Shown in pieces: positions 30,501-42,191 of a stretch of 64,000 nucleotides of DNA; position 1 is the first letter of the stretch, and every line of letters starts with the position of its first letter. Origin of the DNA: Paragordius varius. Taxonomy: Eukaryota; Nematomorpha. Below the pieces are notes generated by a model. It was not told the origin of the DNA, searched no databases, and saw nothing but the letters and a program-made list of their open reading frames with translations. The stretch lies in contig OZ176053.1 of the NCBI GenBank assembly GCA_964247055.1, positions 3,410,001 through 3,474,000 on the forward strand. Direction: 5' to 3'. Position numbers and translations under genes: made by a program.

Positions 30501-33145
30501 TCACCCATAAATCTGTAAAAAAATATATTTCTATTATTTTAATACAAAAAGCTAAAGCATATAATTTTAGTTTTTACCTTAGAATCAACACAGTTTTGTG
30601 ATTTTTATAGAATTATTTTTATTGATACATAATATGTATGATAGGGACTTTTATATCATTTTATGACAATAATTGTTTATTAACTTTTACAAATATTTAA
30701 TTTAATATTTTTAGTGTTTTTCACCCATATTGATATGATGGCATAAAAATTAAAATCAACTGCGTCAATTCCAAATAAAAAGCAGTTTTTTGGGTAAAAA
30801 CTATATATATATATATATATATATATTTAGGAAATTTAATTTTTTAATATAAAAAGTAAAATATCAATATTTACTTGTCCACAATTTTATATGATCCCTT
30901 TTTGAAGAAAGTGTCAACTTTTGATTCGCCCACAATATATATTTGACCGTCTTTTTCATCTATAAAACATTTCAAAAAATATTTTAAAAAAACATTGTAA
31001 AAAATAAATTTTTATTATTAAATGATCTGACTATTTCTTGCAAAAATTCTAAACTTTCAAACAATAAAAAAAAATTATCAAAATAAAAAAATATTTAAAT
31101 TTGAGAAAAATTAATTTATAATTTAAAAATGATTCACTTAAAACTTTGGCATAAATCATGGTAGGATGAACGCACAAAAAACAATTTGATGGCAAGGTCC
31201 AAGGCGTTGTCGTCCACGCCAATAAAGAAACTAAAAGGGATATAAAAATTAAAAAAACCTTGAATTTTTTTTTATACAAACATTACTAAAGAATATATTT
31301 TTTAAATAAATTTCACAATATCAAATGAAACCATAGGTTAAAGGCTAACTTTAAAAAAAAAATTTGAAACTATTATAAAATTATAGGGCGTTTTATAAAG
31401 CGTTTTAAATTCGTTTTTTCAACTAAATCGCGCGGTCTCTGGAGGTTAAAATATCATGTTTTGATTAATAATTATGTTTAATTTGGCTTCAATTTCTAAA
31501 ATATGACCACATCTAATTTTAATATTTAAAAAAGAAGTAGAATATAATAAATTCTGATTTTTAACATTTGACTTTATTAATAAGCTGTATATCATGATGA
31601 TTAGGCCATCTATTTTAAATAACCGCATACCAATTAAAAAAGTTCAGACATAAAACCAAAACAACACAACTCTATTTACGACCCCTGTATAAAAGTAAAG
31701 AAAGGGAACATAATAATTAATCTTGTAAATTAAAATAATAAAATTTATAATAAACCATTAGGTTCATCTAATAAAGGAAAGGAAACTGTAATAGCCGGAT
31801 CAGATACATCTTTGTAATTGAGTCCTGATTCAAAATTGGACAAAGGCGTGTGACAAGCCGTAGAAAACGGCATTACCTATAAATTGTTAATAAGATTGAA
31901 TTATAAAAATATTTAATAGATTTTTAAACAAATCTTTAATATAAAATATCCAAGTGTTTAATTATACAGCAAGAAGATACTTTAATTAATATATTTGAAT
32001 CCTAAGTTAAGTAGAAAAATTTGCAATTAGTCAAAAATTTAGTTAAATTATGGTGTATGACCATTATAAGCATGAAAATATTAAAGTTAAGCAATAGCCA
32101 ACCGATATCTTTCATTATTTATACTATATTATTTTTAAATCTAAAAAAGGTTTATCGGGAATGCACAAGTTGAAAGCTTTTAGTTAATAAAAAAATTGCA
32201 TAAGATGCAGTCTATACTATGATCCATAGTGAGATTTTTTAAGAGAACATTTAGACCAATCAGGATAGTTTATGCCTAAAATAATATATTAAAAAATAAT
32301 ATTTACGATTCATACAAAGAAAAAATTAACATTTTAAAACGATTATCTAGGTTTTTAAAATTTGTTTATAATATATTAAAAGTATATTAAAATTCTATTT
32401 CTAAGCCAAGCAATATAAAATTTTCAGCACGTTATCGAAACCTATTTTCATATACATTTATATAGCGTTTAAAACTAATCAAACCGCATTACAATTATTG
32501 CCACCCAAAAATATTTTTAAAATTTGTAAAAGTACCTTAAAACCCCGGTAAACTAATCCCTTGTTGTAAAGTTGTTTAAAGACCCACCAAACCGATTCCA
32601 TGAACCAAGGATAAAGTGTTTTATAATCATTATCAAAATCTATCCATCGGCCTAACCGATTAATACAATATCTCCATTCCGCGGAATATTTCATCGCAAT
32701 CGATCTGCAATGAGAATTGTATTGAGCAATTCCCATTTCAGTCACTTGTTCTGGTGTTTTGATATCCAACATTTTATCTATCTCATATTCCTGGATATGT
32801 AAAAATTGATTGGTATAACGATAAATAATTTAAATATTGATAAATTGTACAATAGGTAAGCCATGACAATCCCAACCAAACCGTCGATCAACATAAAACC
32901 CATTTTGGTGTGCAAATCTGGTTATAATATCTTTAATAGTTCCTGCTAAAATGTGTCCATAATGAGGCAAGCCTGTAGCAAAGGGTGGCCCATCATAAAA
33001 CCGAAAACTAAAAATAATTTGTCATAAACCTTGGTTTATTTTTAGATTGTTCGAGGCTTATTTCAAGAGGTTTTATTTCTTCCCAAAACTTTAATATATT
33101 GCTTTCTTCCAAAGGAAAGTTTATGTTTTGAGGGGGTTGCAACAT
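18553..33145 (-). CDS. IARS1: Cytosolic isoleucyl-tRNA synthetase
   Basis: This class I synthetase charges tRNA-Ile in the cytosol. I read 26 exons on the minus strand: 33145-33030, 33007-32851, 32790-32536, 31876-31756, 31230-31138, 30959-30875, 30512-30449, 30150-30061 (start could be 30156), 29595-29470, 29318-29128, 28716-28516, 26100-25894, 25087-25001, 24615-24532, 24088-23944, 23829-23703, 23018-22849, 22582-22470, 22390-22288, 22088-21863, 21470-21185, 20560-20311, 20241-20170, 20097-19900, 19626-19105 and 18699-18553. Phases agree throughout and give about 1,411 residues, longer than the roughly 1,260 of vertebrates; the extra length is in the weakly conserved C-terminus. Motifs seen are the HIGH-type PHYGH (about 53-57), editing-domain [28 protein letters not shown] and KMSKR (about 602-606). 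Intron 1 is 22 nt. Other introns hold MITEs and a mariner. Confidence 0.93.
18840..19028. mobile_element. Palindromic TA-type MITE, copy 2 (IARS1 intron)
   Basis: It begins TACAGTATGCATTTTAATAG and ends AAATGCATACTATACTGTA. It shares the inner pair around ACACTACTATGTTGCA with the copy at 10359-10520. It lies in the last IARS1 intron. There is no coding sequence. Confidence 0.72.
20574..20809. mobile_element. Mariner-related MITE, copy 1 (IARS1 intron)
   Basis: The terminal repeats are TATACCATTTAC and GTAAATGGTATA. Inside them lie the CACCCTAA / TTAGGGTG blocks and GGTTCAAGGATGAATTTAAA, related to the 21-bp unit of the mariner-like element at 26.3 kb. About 236 bp, no coding sequence. Confidence 0.68.
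23398..23661. mobile_element. Mariner-related MITE, copy 2 (IARS1 intron)
   Basis: It is homologous to the copy at 20574. Its left end is TATACCATTAATTCAAATTC, with CACCCTAA next to it. The right end carries about two 21-bp-type units (TTAAGGGTGAATTTGAACTG) before GTAAATAGTAT. About 264 bp, no coding sequence. Confidence 0.68.
25197..25650. repeat. Dispersed repeat with inverted ends (IARS1 intron)
   Basis: The ends read GGGTAGTTTTATATCCCAGA and, inverted, TGGGATATAAAACTCC. The body matches the two arms of the palindrome at 33561-34626 (for example GAAAGCATATTTTAAAATTC and AATAAACTACA). It is probably a non-autonomous DNA element of about 450 bp. Confidence 0.6.
26690..27618 (-). pseudogene. 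Broken Tc1/mariner-like transposase (DDE_3)
   Basis: Pieces can be read on the minus strand. The N-terminal helix-turn-helix is at 27618-27364 ([20 protein letters not shown]...). The first catalytic Asp lies in [20 protein letters not shown] (about 27240). The second Asp is in [12 protein letters not shown] (about 26985). The last acidic residue is in [17 protein letters not shown] (about 26870). Several stops and frame changes separate these blocks, so this copy cannot make a full transposase. The order and spacing fit the IS630-Tc1-mariner superfamily. Confidence 0.72.
27700..27962 (+). pseudogene. C-terminal transposase fragment, inverted second copy
   Basis: An open stretch from 27741 gives [20 protein letters not shown] and ends EGRAYAHQ, the same C-terminal block as the minus-strand transposase. 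It lacks the HTH and the first two catalytic Asp residues, so it is a fragment. Confidence 0.72.
30802..30827. repeat. AT dinucleotide microsatellite
   Basis: A simple (TA)n run inside an IARS1 intron. Confidence 0.85.
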
Positions 33146-33560
33146 TTCACGTTTTTTTGCTTAGCGAATGTTGCACATATGTTTTGGAAAAATTGAGAAT
33201 ATCTTTACATCATAAATATATCATATTGCTTATGAATTTTTTGGGCCCTGATAATATTTTAAAAATTCGATTGTGCAAATAGTTGATTTTATTGTTTATA
33301 TGAGTTTTTTGGATATTGTCCGCCTTAATTAGGTACAATATTTAAGGTTGATCTGCTAAAATAATTCGATAAGAATTTATATTAAAAAAGTTTCATATTT
33401 CCAGCATATATAGGAAAATTATTTTCAATGCTATTATATGCTAAGTAAAATATAAATATAAAACATTAAGAAAAAGATCAGACTTGAGGTGTTATATATT
33501 TTACTACTCCAAGTTTTAATTATTAACTTTTCATTACTTTTTCAATCTTTTTAAGATTAC
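33146..33560. other. Upstream region of IARS1
   Basis: This AT-rich stretch runs between the IARS1 start codon and a large palindrome. It must include the IARS1 promoter and 5' UTR, but I can point to no specific site. Confidence 0.4.
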
Positions 33561-34626
33561 ATTTTGGGGTAAACATCCTAGAGCTCAGTAAATAAACTAC
33601 AATATTTAAAGTTGTTTTAGTTAAAATTTAAATATCCAACATTGTTAAAATGTATTAGATAAAAAATTTATAATTTTTACAGTTTTGTAATTTCTAGAGT
33701 CTATTAGGGGAGTTACAAACACGATTAAAACGAACAGCTGATTTAAAAATAAAAATATATCAAGTTTTGCTCTTAAAATATGTTTTTTTTAAAGTTATTT
33801 ATATACATTTTTTAACCATAATATACATTGCAAGTTGCCTTAGCGAATAAAAAAATATAGAAAAAATGGCAATGTTTAAGATGAGAATTTTTTTACAATT
33901 TTATATTTATTTAAAAATTATTTTTGCATAATGCGCATAAAATACTGAAGAAAGCATATTTTTAAATTCGGCAGATATTCAAATTTCACGCTCTGGAATC
34001 CAAAATTACGCTGATTATATAAATTATTTATATAAAATAGGAACGCATTCATTTATATATATTCGAAAACTAGAAATTATAAACTTTAAATTAGTAATAA
34101 ATATTCGCTTCAAGTTTTAAGCCATGTTTAAAATAATTTCGATACATTCAAATTTTAGACATTAAACCGAATGAATGTATTTTTAATTTGAATTAAAAGT
34201 ATTTTAGGTCTTAAGCCAAATCCAAAAATGTGCCTTCTTTGGTCTTTTAGGCGCATTATTCAAAATATTTTTAAAAAAAATGTAAAATTGTAAAAAAATC
34301 TACATCTCAAACTTTTTTGCCGCCATTTTTTTCTTATACATTTTTCGAATCGCCAATGGTACAGACAAATTTTTGCATATTATGATTAGAAAATATAGAT
34401 TATTAAATTTAAAAACTTTCAGGCAATTTTTGATATCAGCTCTACGTTTCAATCGTGTTTGTAGCTCTTCAAATAGACTCTAGAAGTTACAAAACTGCAA
34501 AAAATATAAGCTTTTTTATTGTATACATGAGAACAATGTTTGATATTGAACTTTGACTAAAATAACTTTTAAAACTGTAGTTTACTTATAAAATGGATCT
34601 TTCTGGGATATTAAACAACCCCAAAA
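33561..34626. repeat. Large inverted repeat (foldback), ~1.07 kb
   Basis: The ends are inverted copies (ATTTTGGGGTAAACATCC and, reversed, ATTTTGGGGTTGTTTAATAT). The arms match over most of their length, for example AGAGTCTATTAGGGGAGTTA against AGAGTCTATTTGAAGAGCTA read from the other arm. Each arm resembles the repeat at 25197-25650, so this is either two inverted copies or a foldback element. No coding sequence. Confidence 0.65.
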
Positions 34627-36989
34627 TAAAGTGAAAAGGTAATAATCTGTTGAAATTGGCCCAATAATATTATTGAAATTTAAAAGTTTAGAAGCGATAA
34701 AATATAAAATTAGAGTTTATTAGTATTATATGCGATATCAAAATTTTTAAAACATGTAAAATTAGCAAGGATATTTTAACCGCAAGAAAAATGAATCCGT
34801 CATGATTAGACATTAGTTGTTGAAAATCAATTACAAAGCAAGTACAATAAGATAAATTTGGATCGTATTTTAACAATTTAATATTTTTTTATGTAGTTGA
34901 ATCAGTGGTATGTCAATCACGAATATATTAAGTTACATATTGTATAAATCCATAATTTAGATAAAATCTGTAGGCCTAATATCCATAATGAAATTTAATT
35001 ATTTATAAATGCGCAGGGGTGAATAAACCGTTTTTAAATTAGCCTTACATTTTGCCCCACTCGTGTAATAATAGAGGTTTTCACAAAAAATATTATTTCC
35101 GAAATTCTGAGATTTAAGCGCATGATCAAAAGACAATTATACCCATTCGATTATAACAGATTTTTTAATTTTTTACGAATGCGCTAAATATGAATAAGTC
35201 GTTTATTTAACCCTCTGGTTAGTACCCACCTTAAAATTGTTTTTGAATGAATATATATTTTAAACAGTTTTTGGGTAAACTTTTGGCCTAAGTGCCAAGG
35301 GTGACCCAGTTGCTCCTTTAATTAGCATTAAATTAAGCGCTCCCTTTAATCAAGTTTTTGCAATGCGTTACGATCATATTTATATATTTCTAAACAGTAA
35401 TGTTGTAAATAACCGCTCGGTACTTGAACTTGTTGAAAATACACTTTGAAATATAATTGTCAAATATTTTTTACGATTTGTATGGCCTGAATATTAGCAT
35501 ATTCTTATGGCTGGAATTAATTTGTCACTTTTTGGTGGCTCTTAAATTATTCTTAGCGAAATATTATCACAATATTTTTATAAAATTTAATGAGATGTGG
35601 GCTTGAAAGCTCTAAATTTTTGCCCTTCTAAAATAAGCTAGTTGTCTTAAATTAAACGCAAAAATACCAAGATTTGCGATAAAAAATTTACTATATGATG
35701 GCATCAAATAAATATTGTGAGAAAAGGCATACATGTTCCAAAATGTTATTAGCAAAATTTCGTTGAACATACTTCCTATTGAGGCATATTGGAAACGCCA
35801 TAAAAACGCTGGAAATATTATAAAAATTTTCCATATAATCCATGATGCTGAACATTACTATCACTTCCGGGTTTTAAACTAATTATTCGTAGAGAAATTG
35901 GTGTTAGACCTTAATTTTTTTGGAAAAAAATCATCCAATTATAAAAGAAGACGAAACTTTAAATTAAAATTCCGAAGTGTTAACTTTCAGCATTATCGGT
36001 TTATCAATTTATAGAGTAAAAAGTGTTTAATTATTTAAAACATTGTGTTCCGTTGCCAATGCTTTAAAATACCATAAAACTCTAATTGAAAATCCATTTT
36101 TCTCATATATTTATTTTATTACGCAATCTCAGCTGTTACATAAAAAACTAACCCATTTTAGAAGGGCAAAAAAAATTTGCTTCTTTTGGAGCCCACATCT
36201 AAAAATTAATTATAAATATTTTTGCTTTACATGTAATTTATGATATATATTGCGAAATTTTTTGGAATAAAGCATCTAGCTTTCATCAAAAAAATTATTT
36301 TAACGTAATGGAAAATTTTGAAATTTTTTGATAGAGAGTTACCATAAAATTGTGAATAATTTTCTTAAATCACACTGAATGCAAAAACCATAAGTACGAT
36401 GATGATCCTGATACATTTTCCAGAAAATATCAATTTCAACAGGATATTTTTACGACAGTGTATAATCTGATAAAAAAATACATTGGAATTTTAATGGTGC
36501 TTCTAGTTGTTGATTTTAAGAGTCTTTTATGCTTACCTTTTAATTGTTCTATATCAGAAAATCTTAAAATTAGCGCATATTATGCTAAAAAATTCGTAGA
36601 AAGGTTAATGCTTTATTCCAGTTTATAATAAATTTATAAATTTCAATATGGCGTCCGAAATTCGCAAATTTTTATATCCCTCTTAAACAGGCTGGTTTTT
36701 TTTATAGGCGTTCAATGCCAATTATATAATAATATATAATAAATACTTTAAATATATTTTAAAAATGCTTACTCTGATTTTACATTTAACCAAAATTTTG
36801 TTGCGGCGTTATGGTATTTTTTGAAACATGATGGAAACGGTATCGCTTTAAAATTTATGCAACTTTTTCAAAAAATAATGTGCTAATCTCTTATTTGCAT
36901 TGTTGGATTTGTCATTAAAACGTAGAACATGTCGACAGCCGTCTATAAGTTACCTACACTATGGAGGCATAAATAAAAAGTGAAATATT
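34627..36989. other. Repeat-rich intergenic spacer
   Basis: No gene was recognised. The part near 36160-36240 (GGAGCCCACATCTAAAA and flanks) matches 58290-58330, so it belongs to a dispersed repeat. Open frames of 60-66 codons here have no recognisable features. Confidence 0.5.
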
Positions 36990-37149
36990 ATTTTCAAGGC
37001 TGATTAATCTTTTATTATTAAGGACTGTATATATAAGCAACCAATTATTCTCCCAATCGCCTAAAAGTGTAAAAGCTAATTTTTTAATGAGTATTCAATT
37101 GTTAACAAATAGATCATCCAATTCGGTTATTATTGAAAGTTAATATGTG

Positions 37150-37332
37150 AAAAATTTTATCACTTTTATACACTTATAAGCCCACATTCTATATAGCAAC
37201 AATCATACTTTTTAAGGTCTTATATTGCCTAAGCCTATAGATATATTCTATTTAGCAACAATCACTTATTATAACTCTCGCATTACTATTTCACAAAAAT
37301 ATATAAAACAATCATTATCAAAATCTAATTTA
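37150..37332 (+). promoter_or_regulatory. Conserved upstream region of copy B with paired motif
   Basis: AGCAACAATCA occurs at 37195-37205 and 37254-37264, 59 bp apart, ending 128 and 69 bp before the ATG. The preceding block TATAAGCCCACATTCTATAT is shared with copy C. Possible promoter or 5'-UTR element. Confidence 0.45.
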
Positions 37333-39458
37333 ATGAAATTTTTTTCAAGAATATTCACTGTAAAAACGACAAATGGTGGCGAAACCCAAGAGAAGAGTCA
37401 GGGTATGCACATATAACAATTTTTTTCCATAATTTTCCACAAAAACCAGAAAATTAATGATAAACTTTATCAATGATATTTCGTTAAATACATATAACCT
37501 TTTTAAATAAATAAAAATAAATTAATTCAAAATTTTAAAATAGATTAATGTTTAAAACATAACACATAACTTTGATTAGTTGAAAGTTTAATGCTTTTAC
37601 ACTGTTATTGCCAACTTACAATTATATTTATGTTTAATATTAAATAGCTTTGGTTTATAATAAATTTAAAATTTATAATTAACTTAATTTTTTTGTTAGA
37701 AGTTGGCTTGACAATATTTATTGACCACAATAAAAGTTTATAAAGGTAAATGATGGCAATAATCATTTTATATGTACATAATTAATTAATAACATTGACC
37801 GAAAATCAGTTATTTATATTACTTTAAAATTCCAAAAACCGAATCGGTATTTTCATTTTATTTATAACCATAAAGTATATATGTTAATATTACAGGCTGG
37901 AGAAGATATCTATGCTGCATATCTTCTTGTTGTTTGAAGAAGAATAACGAAGGGGGAAGATTGGAAATTAATCCCGATGTACCTTCGGAGCAAAGTGCGA
38001 TTTCAAAATCTAATATTATCAAACACAAAAATAATATAAATATTTAAATAGAAATGTTTGCATATAATTAGAACCAAGAAAAAGTGTCACTTTCAGTGAA
38101 GTCAACCAATACCATTCATGGACTCCCGTCAGTCCTGTCTCTTCTCCAAGTAAAATACCAAAATTATTAATCAACATTTTTTACAACTCATTTTACATAA
38201 TTTTAACTAAATTAATTTTATGTTTTTTAGATATTTTTCCCAAAGTGGAGGAAATTTATGAAAAGTTTTTAAATAATAAAGACGACCAAGATGAAAATGA
38301 AGATGATTGGGAGTCGATATCTTCAGGTGGTTTGTTGTATAAGAAATAAAATCAACGGAAATTGTGAACACAAATATATTTTCGAAAGACAATTATATTT
38401 TTAAAATCTTTGAAATTAAAATAGCTCATCATTTTTATTAAGATTATTCTTAAAGTTTAAATTTGCAATTGATGTTAATTGTGCCAAAACTCATTTTAAG
38501 GTTATAAATAATATAATTTTTTTAGATTCTTTTTCCGAAGTGAATGAAATTTATGCGAAACTTTTTGCTGACGAAGGTGAAGATGATCGGAATTCGATAT
38601 CTACAGGTTATTTTTAATGTTGAGTATTTAGAGGATTTTGCTTAAAAGTGACAAAATGTGTCAATAAAAATTACCATGAAAGTTTAAATTATAGAAAATT
38701 GAAATTTTAGAAATTTTAATATATTTAACATAAAAAAGCGTAATAAGAATATGTGATGTGGTTGAAGCAAAAGGATTGTGTTTGAGGTATCCAAAATATC
38801 AAAAAATGTCATAAAAGTAACGAATCCAAATCCAATATAAAAATAAAGAATCCAAAAAAGCGTTATATAAAAGATTAGTGTGATGTAATGTAAAAAGATA
38901 AATGTAATTGGATGTAAAGAGTGAGTAGATAGGTTTGATTGATTTGTAAGTGTAGGTAGGTGTGGGATGTAATAAATAATGTAAAGAATCCAAATGTATA
39001 AAAAATACAATATATAAATATGAATAGTGTGAATATGGATGTAATGATCTGTAGATGAGATGTATGGTGGAGAGTTTGGATGAGTGTGAAATACAGGTTT
39101 TTAGGCTTAAATAAGATTTTCGACTCATTTTAGTAACAAACTTTTATCATAATTAAATCCGAAATCGCAAATTTTCCCCATATTATGTCACCAATATTTC
39201 CCCAGTTAATTATTGCAAAATAGTAGGGATTGTGTGAAAAAAAAATTTAATACTATTTTGAGGTGATGGGTGTAACCCTAACAATCTCTCTCCTGAAATA
39301 AATTTTCTCTTATACAACTTAATGTATAAATTATGAGGTGTTACTTATTTCTACCATTAACATTTTTAGAAAAAACGGTGGAGAAACCATTGAAAGAATA
39401 TAATGAATATGAAGTTGTGGATTGGAGTTGTCTTTCCACAAGGAATGAGGCGGATTGA
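37333..39458 (+). CDS. Unrecognised six-exon family, copy B
   Basis: I do not recognise a homologue. Exons 37333-37402, 37896-37994, 38072-38149, 38231-38326, 38526-38606 and 39370-39458 join through five phase-1 GT/AG introns into 170 residues ending at TGA. The order is: basic N-terminus MKFFSRIFTVKTTNGGETQ; WRRYLCCISSCCLKKNNEG, a Cys cluster beside lysines that could be palmitoylated; RKSVTFSEVNQYHSW with an RVxF-type PP1-docking motif and TP/SP sites; two related acidic modules (FPKVEEIYEKFLNN and SFSEVNEIYAKLFAD, each ending SIS(S/T)); and a tail ending RNEAD. There is no signal peptide or clear transmembrane helix, so a cytosolic, membrane-tethered protein is inferred. Intron 5 contains an inverted block of the satellite found downstream. 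Frame conservation with copies A and C is the main support; function is unknown. Confidence 0.8.
38690..39130 (-). repeat. Inverted satellite block in intron 5 of copy B
   Basis: On the minus strand this block reads like the downstream satellite (TTTGGATTCTTTA, ATTGGATTTGGATTC, CACACCTACCTACAC). It replaces or interrupts sequence present in intron 5 of copy C. Open frames of about 108 codons within it are low-complexity and unlikely to be genes. Confidence 0.75.
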
Positions 39459-39489
39459 TGATTCGCGGAACACAAAAAATTCTCAACTA

Positions 39490-40570
39490 TAATTATTTTT
39501 TATTTTCAATATTTCTTCAATATCCTACTACTTATATCTTTTATTATATATTTTGGATTTTTTATGCATTTGATTCCTTTACATATTTGGATTCATTCAA
39601 CTTCTTTATTCCTTTACATCTTTGTCAAACTTATTCTATCTACATCTAACTACATTTCAAACAAATCAAAACCTATCTACTCACTCTTTACATCCAATCA
39701 CATTTTTCTTTCATTACATCACACTCATCCTTTATATAACATTTATGGATTCTTTATTTTTATATTGGATTTGGATTCTTTACTTTTTATGACATTTTTT
39801 GATATTTGGATTGTCACATCTTATACTCATTCAAACTATCCACCATACTCCTCATCTACACATCATTACACCTTCATCATTTATATATTCTATTTTTTAT
39901 ACATTTGGATTCTTTAAACTATTTACATCCCACACCTACCTACATTTACAAATCAAACCCACCTACTCACTCTTTACCTCCAATTACATTTATCTTTTTA
40001 CATCTATATCACACTCATCAATTATTATATAACATTTTTGGATTCTTTATATTTATATTGGATTTGGATTCTTTACTTTTTATGACATTTTTTGATATTT
40101 TGGATACCTCAAACACAACCCTTTTCCTTCAACCACATATCACTTCACACTCATCTCTACACTCTCAACCCTTACACATGTCATCCACACATCATTATTT
40201 ATATACATCATTCAACATTTATATATTTATCATCATACAATTGGATTCTTTATATTTTCATCATTTTTTGAATCCTCATTTTTTATGACATTTGGATTTT
40301 GGATTATTTTTTCTTTTTTGGATTTGGATTTTTTATACCCTCACACTCAACCTCCCATCTCTACTCAAATACTTCACAAACTCACATGCACTCATCTCTA
40401 TTACAACTTTACCTACATACTCTCATATATTATTATTGCTTTTATATAGAAAAATTTGGATTCAATTTTTATTGAATTTTGGATTACTTTTTTTATTTGA
40501 TGGATTTGGATTCTTCGATATATACCTCACTCTCTAACACTCAACCCTCAAACTCACATACACACATGCA
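39490..40570 (+). repeat. G-poor satellite array, arm 1
   Basis: Degenerate units of about 290-300 bp repeat blocks such as TTTGGATTCTTTA, ATATTGGATTTGGATTCTTT, ATGACATTTTTTGAT and ACATCCCACACCTACCTACA. The plus strand is very poor in G outside GGAT, which leaves long open frames (up to 160 codons) full of His, Thr, Tyr, Phe and Leu. These frames have no domains. The array starts about 30 bp after the stop codon of copy B. Confidence 0.85.
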
Positions 40571-42191
40571 CACACCTTTATCATCAACCATCAATTTATT
40601 TAACGCCACACTTTGTATCATAACTCATCACATATTACATATTAAATTGTTAATGTTATATTGTTTATGTTGTTATAATTTTATGTATAAAGTTAATGAT
40701 TTTTAAGTTAACAAATAAATTATACCTATTTTAACTTACAACGATTTAATTTTTTAAGTTCTGTGTGTATCGGTTCTAGAGAGTTAAAGTCATTAATTGA
40801 AAAGATTACTAGGGAAAATTCACATCAATTTATTATGATTGTTTCAATTTCTATGGCAAAAATAAAAAATTATCTTTTCACAACCTGGTTAAATTGGCCT
40901 TGAAGCCAAAAGACCCCTTTTTTCAGAATGACTGTCCCTGGACAGACGAGTGTTAAAGCATAAAGTCCTAAATAGAATTTAAGATCCTACTCTTTAGGAA
41001 AAGCAAGTTTTATACTGATTTATTTTATCATTTTGAAAATTGTAACGGTATCAGAAGGTATGGACACTTCATCTATTCAAATTAGAATATATTATAACAA
41101 TTAAAAAAGTTGTTTAGTCAATTTTTTGTAAAACGAGTAGGCTCACTCAAATAAAATGGATATTTTATTCAATACCTTGTTTATGCACCTCTAGGTTTTC
41201 TACCTATGTATAGGATCTTTTTGAAAAATATCTTTAAAACAAAATATATGCATATTAGAATTGAGCTTTAAATTAAAATTGGGTTAGAGTCACCTAGAAT
41301 ACGATTTTACACATGCCATTAAAGCTTATCCTGAGAGAATAGTTTGAAAGTTATTTATAATTGACGTTTCTTTGGTTAATGCACATTCTAATTTTTAAAT
41401 TAGTTTTATTGGGCCGAGCACAACTCTAGTAATTGGCTGTTATAAATTAATAGAAAATCCAAGAGCTCATTAAAAATGAGTATTAACTATTATTTACTCA
41501 GTAATCTAAATTTAGCATTTAAGTCCGTCCAGTCTCCCTTAATAAGCATCAATTCAAAATCAAATAAATATTTTAAACATTTGTCGATAATATCTAAACC
41601 TAAAAACAATTTTATATGCTAGAGGGCCCGCGAAAATTTTAAATTACCAAATACATAAGATTTTTATAATTTTCAAAAATATCCTGTAAAATCCTAATTT
41701 AAAATTTTTAATATGTCATATTGGCAAATGCAAAAATTGGTGAAATAAATAAAATTATATTATTTTTTTTTCATATTACAGTCCTACACTAAATAAAATA
41801 TTTATGAATGCCCATATATTTTTTAAATGCAAACACCCCTGCTTTGGAAAGTTAATTTTTTAATGCCTTTTTTGATGTCCTTTATCTGCCATCCAATCTT
41901 GTTAATTGACTCATCTTCCCCCGCCTCGTAAAAAATCATAACCTTAAAAAACTATTCCTGATAACATGGCGCTCATTTCATATGGGCTATTATATTTTAT
42001 GAAGGTGCTGAGTCGGCCGATTAATTTGATACGCTGATACATAAATTGTAAAATAAGTTTGTTTAGAAAGTAAGATTTACTCCTGTATCGAATCCAAAAA
42101 TGGAAAATATTTGGTCATTTATGAATGCACCGATTATAGTTTAGCCAATTTATTAAATTAACCCCCTCTTTTATACGCCCAAGTTATAGTT
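40571..42191. other. Shared non-coding tail of arm 1
   Basis: No gene seen. It aligns with the tail of arm 2 except for about 640 bp (about 41075-41720) absent there. Confidence 0.55.

Noticed and set aside
39564-40288. Overlapping 117- and 160-codon open frames
   Set aside because: Same satellite, with several frames open at once. The equivalent frame in arm 2 is not conserved as protein.
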